Source: CAZTJA01 sp964613745
GTDB lineage: Bacteria; Desulfobacterota; Desulfomonilia; Desulfomonilales; Desulfomonilaceae
Direction: 5' to 3'
Length of the DNA: 35,799 nucleotides
NCBI GenBank assembly: GCA_964613745.1
Contig: CAZTJA010000019.1
Location: forward strand, 1 to 35,799
Below are positions 33,032 to 35,799 of this stretch, piece after piece; position 1 is the stretch's first letter, and each line of letters opens with the position of its first letter. A model generated the notes under the pieces. That model was not told the origin of the DNA. It saw only the letters and a list, made by a program, of their open reading frames with translations, and did not search any database. A program made the position numbers and the translations under genes.

Positions 33032-34384
33032 ATGAGTAAGTCTACCAGTTCTCAAAATTCGCTATTCCAACGATGGCACCAGGGGCGTCAGCTCTTGTCG
33101 GTTGACGATATACCGAAAGATAAACCCTATTTCACAGGCCGCACGCCTATCATCCTTCTCTTGATATTGGCCATTATCGGGATGTTTGCAACGGGTTTTC
33201 TTACGTACAGGCACATAGTACTTTCTACAAACATTGCTTCGGTCGGGGATTCTCCATTGTGCCGGGCTGTAGGAAACGTGAACTGTGACGGCATACTCAC
33301 GACCGAATATTCTGTGCTCCTGAAGTATTTTCCATCTTCGGTCCTCGGTCTCATGGGGTTTGCTTTCGTTTTATGGCTCTTGATAAATGCTCTTTTTGTA
33401 GATCGTTTGAGAAAAGTGACCTGGGTTTTGTTGCTGGTGTATTTTTTCGCAGCGATAGGATTCAGCTGGTACTACATATACATAATGATCTATGAGGTTG
33501 ACTACCTGTGCACCTGGTGCATGGTGGTGCATGCAGTCAATTTCCTTTCGTTGGGAATAGTTATTTACACGGCCGTAAAGAGTAGAAGGGGCTTTTTGTA
33601 TCCCGAGATTTCGGCGTGGCCGGAAAGAATTTATTTTGTAACGGCTGCTTTCGTCATTCCTCTTGCCGTATATTCTTCTTCTATGATGGTAGAAAAATGG
33701 TTAAGTTTCGACGACATAAAGATCAAGTACGAGGAACTCGCAAATGATCCCGTGGTCATAATGGCTCTTCTGAAAACTTCTCCCACGTTCGAAGTTGAAG
33801 TTACTCCAGGTGACCCAATTTTTGGCGATCCTGATGCTCAGTATCCAATTTTTTTCTTTAGCGACTTTCAATGTCCAATTTGTCCGCGCACGGAAGAATA
33901 CCTCAAGAGTTTAGTAAGCCTGAATCCGGGGCTGCTCAAGCTGGTTTACAAGAACTATCCGCTCTCGAACGAATGCAATCCTACGTTGTTGGGTAATCTT
34001 CATCCTTTGGGCTGCAAAGCCGCTCGCGCGGCATATGCTGCTTACCTGTTGGGAGGTTCAAAGGCGTTCTGGGATTACAGTGATCTTCTGTTTCAAAATC
34101 AAAAGAAACTGAAGAACGAACCCTGGATCGAATTTGCTGAAATGTTAAAACTCGATACCAAAAAATTTCAAACGCTCCTTCAAGAAGATTCCGAAGCAGC
34201 TCGGAAGGTTCTTTCAGATATTGATCTCGGTATAACGCTCAAATTATCGGCAACTCCCCAGGTTTTCTTTCAGGGCAAAAATATTCCTCAAACCTTCAAG
34301 GGTGAATATCTGATCGATGCGATGGAAGAACTGATCAAAGCGAATGATCCCGGAAAGAAAGATTTTAGCCTGAGACGACGATAA
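33032..34384 (+). CDS. VKOR-DsbA fusion (disulfide-forming redox protein)
   Basis: 450 aa. The N-terminal half is a vitamin K epoxide reductase homolog with four or five membrane helices. The loop pair C77-X7-C85 (SPLCRAVGNVNCDG) and the quinone-side CXXC (YLCTWC, C160/C163) are both present. The C-terminal half (from about 245) is a DsbA-like thioredoxin fold with CPIC (C281/C284) in FFFSDFQCPICPRTEEY, a second pair C315/C328 and the cis-proline in ATPQVFF. The DsbA half would sit in the periplasm and be reoxidised by the VKOR half, which passes electrons to quinone. This makes the gene a self-contained replacement for DsbA plus DsbB. It has its own promoter; the next gene is a polysaccharide polymerase 80 nt downstream. 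Confidence 0.92.
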   Translation: MSKSTSSQNSLFQRWHQGRQLLSVDDIPKDKPYFTGRTPIILLLILAIIGMFATGFLTYRHIVLSTNIASVGDSPLCRAVGNVNCDGILTTEYSVLLKYFPSSVLGLMGFAFVLWLLINALFVDRLRKVTWVLLLVYFFAAIGFSWYYIYIMIYEVDYLCTWCMVVHAVNFLSLGIVIYTAVKSRRGFLYPEISAWPERIYFVTAAFVIPLAVYSSSMMVEKWLSFDDIKIKYEELANDPVVIMALLKTSPTFEVEVTPGDPIFGDPDAQYPIFFFSDFQCPICPRTEEYLKSLVSLNPGLLKLVYKNYPLSNECNPTLLGNLHPLGCKAARAAYAAYLLGGSKAFWDYSDLLFQNQKKLKNEPWIEFAEMLKLDTKKFQTLLQEDSEAARKVLSDIDLGITLKLSATPQVFFQGKNIPQTFKGEYLIDAMEELIKANDPGKKDFSLRRR

Positions 34385-34464
34385 TTGTCTCGATTTAACC
34401 GTCGTAAATTGATCCGATAGGCAAAACCTCACAGCTCCATAAACTTTGAAGGAAAATAGACCGG

Positions 34465-35778
34465 ATGCTGTTGTCATTCGTCAACTTTACTGCGTTCACC
34501 ATAACGGCTCTTTGGGCTTCGGCTTCTCTCCTGCGAATCTTTTCAGGTGAGAGGCGGTGCGTGCATTTCGTCATTGTCACTTACTTTGTTTTTTACGGGG
34601 TTCCACTTTTATTCGATGAGCTGCTCGGTATTCCTGATTATCCAGAAATGCCCGGATTTACTCTGGCCATGAGGGATTCTTGGACGGGCTATTTCTATGC
34701 CGTAATAATCTCAGTTTTGCCTTCTTTCTGGTGGTTCACTTCTCCCCGGCCGCAAACGAGCGAATTCGAAAGCTCTTCCGACGACTTTCCAATGTTCGTG
34801 AAAGCTACTTTACTGTTGCTCGCCTTTTCACCTCTCTTAATACCAATTCTCATTCCACACTGGACAAGTTTGCTTAACTTCGGGTCGTTTGCATTGAATA
34901 TTCCCGCTAGACAGGAATTAGGGCAGACGGCAACTTTCATTGCTTTCATTCTGGTGGCATCAGTTCAGGCCTGTGTCTTGTGGGTGCTCTTTCAACGCTC
35001 AATTAAAGCGCATCATGTTGCGGTTCTTATTTGCTCGATCATAATAAACTCTGTTCTTTTCGGAAAAAGATTCATTGTCGCTTTGGCGATCGGGTCCGTA
35101 GTGGTCGGGTTATGGGCTAGAGGCACTTTGAGGGGTCGCCGAATGGCGAAGACGGTTCTTCTTTGCGTGGTATTTCTGGGAACATTCTCGGTAGCGTATC
35201 AATACGGATTCGACAGAATCGATCCCGGAAGTCTTAACTTATATGAGAGTCTTCGTCTGGATTTCGGCAGGGATCATACGCTCAAGACAGCTATCTTTGC
35301 GGAACTTCACCCCGATAAACTAAGGATTCTTGAGCATAGAGGTCAAAGCCTACTTTATTATGCAACTATTTGGGTTCCGAGGAGTTTGTGGCCTGGAAAA
35401 CCATGGCCCTATTCTGTCTACATCACTTCCGCGGGATTATCTGAATCACCGGAGAATTTATGGTGGGGATTCACTTCAGGCATATTGGACGAATCAGTCG
35501 CAAACTTCGGGTTGCTCGGTATTTTCATAGGATCGTTGATCGTGACTGTGGTATGCCGGATCGGAGACAATCAGCGAACTGTTCCGGCATTCGCACAATC
35601 GGTAATTGTCGCATGTTTATTCCTGACTATTCATCTGACCGGGCAAATAGTTTTCTTCGCCATATGGCTGCTGTTAGTGATCAGGTTTTCAGGATCACGA
35701 AACGTTCAAAACCTGATTGTCCACTCACATCCCTATTACTGCCTGGGTGAAAGAAAACAGATGTATGCTGAACGGTAA
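34465..35778 (+). CDS. Wzy-like O-antigen/oligosaccharide repeat-unit polymerase
   Basis: 437 aa polytopic membrane protein with about ten to twelve hydrophobic helices. The region LYESLRLDFGRDHTLKTAIFAELHPDKLRILEHRGQSLLYYATIWVPRSLWPGKPWPYSVYITSAGL is a large loop characteristic of oligosaccharide repeat-unit polymerases (charge-rich, RGQS and VPRSLWPxKPxPY), followed by the WWGFTSGILDESVANFG helix boundary. It would join lipid-linked repeat units on the periplasmic face. The stop at 35776-35778 is inside the window, so the gene is complete; what follows (35779-35799) is too short to interpret. A glycan biosynthesis cluster may begin downstream. ATG with AAGGA about 11 nt upstream. Substrate unknown. 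Confidence 0.8.
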   Translation: MLLSFVNFTAFTITALWASASLLRIFSGERRCVHFVIVTYFVFYGVPLLFDELLGIPDYPEMPGFTLAMRDSWTGYFYAVIISVLPSFWWFTSPRPQTSEFESSSDDFPMFVKATLLLLAFSPLLIPILIPHWTSLLNFGSFALNIPARQELGQTATFIAFILVASVQACVLWVLFQRSIKAHHVAVLICSIIINSVLFGKRFIVALAIGSVVVGLWARGTLRGRRMAKTVLLCVVFLGTFSVAYQYGFDRIDPGSLNLYESLRLDFGRDHTLKTAIFAELHPDKLRILEHRGQSLLYYATIWVPRSLWPGKPWPYSVYITSAGLSESPENLWWGFTSGILDESVANFGLLGIFIGSLIVTVVCRIGDNQRTVPAFAQSVIVACLFLTIHLTGQIVFFAIWLLLVIRFSGSRNVQNLIVHSHPYYCLGERKQMYAER

Positions 35779-35799
35779 ACCTCATGTTAGGATGTGCGA

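Overview
The window looks like a chromosomal segment of an anaerobic, lipid- or acyl-CoA-degrading bacterium, most likely Desulfobacterota (the former Deltaproteobacteria, of the Desulfomonile/Syntrophobacterales kind). This assignment is an inference from gene content: an EtfBA pair, an acyl-CoA dehydrogenase/thiolase/FadB operon, a catalytic-only ferredoxin:thioredoxin reductase, a YqeB-type molybdenum-hydroxylase maturation protein, a VKOR-DsbA fusion, a GH57/DUF3536 enzyme next to TreZ, and a DnaJ/CbpM-like pair. GC content looks to be in the mid-to-upper 40s by eye. No tRNA, rRNA, CRISPR array, phage or insertion sequence was seen.

Layout. 1-13199 is read almost entirely from the minus strand: an endonuclease III-like DNA glycosylase; etfB-etfA; a secreted NAGPA-like protein; priA-thioredoxin-yqeB; and the beta-oxidation operon acyl-CoA dehydrogenase > thiolase > FadB. 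13440-21226 is on the plus strand: a membrane-anchored PH-like protein, a kinesin-light-chain-type TPR protein overlapping dtd, a secreted HSL-type esterase cut by an assembly gap, and a type IIA topoisomerase pair (A subunit then B subunit, probably topo IV). 21266-26704 is minus: GH57/DUF3536 and treZ (4 nt apart), then a TIM-barrel metal-dependent hydrolase. 26940-35778 is mostly plus: dnaJ with a CbpM/HspR-like partner, a secreted TPR protein, a HAD-IIA phosphatase, the FTR catalytic subunit, a MacB-type permease (with a small convergent gene), the VKOR-DsbA fusion and a Wzy-like polysaccharide polymerase.

How the genes work together. The acyl-CoA dehydrogenase, FadB and thiolase form a complete beta-oxidation spiral, and EtfBA would take the electrons from the dehydrogenase. 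The two operons lie 8.7 kb apart, yet their upstream regions share a nearly identical 16-bp operator-like sequence (14 of 16 positions). At etfBA it overlaps the -35 box of a near-consensus promoter. This suggests one unidentified regulator controls both. Thiol-redox functions recur in three separate places (membrane thioredoxin, FTR, VKOR-DsbA). TreZ with a GH57 enzyme suggests trehalose or alpha-glucan metabolism, though no TreY is present here.

Main cautions. The 100-N gap at 16392-16491 is flanked by a 55-nt exact duplication and is almost certainly a scaffolding artefact, because removing it restores an intact esterase with a full catalytic triad. Several starts have been moved from the longest ORF to the codon with a Shine-Dalgarno sequence. 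No wholly novel multi-gene system is evident; the best leads are the shared operator, the GH57-TreZ pair and several unusual residue or architecture changes.
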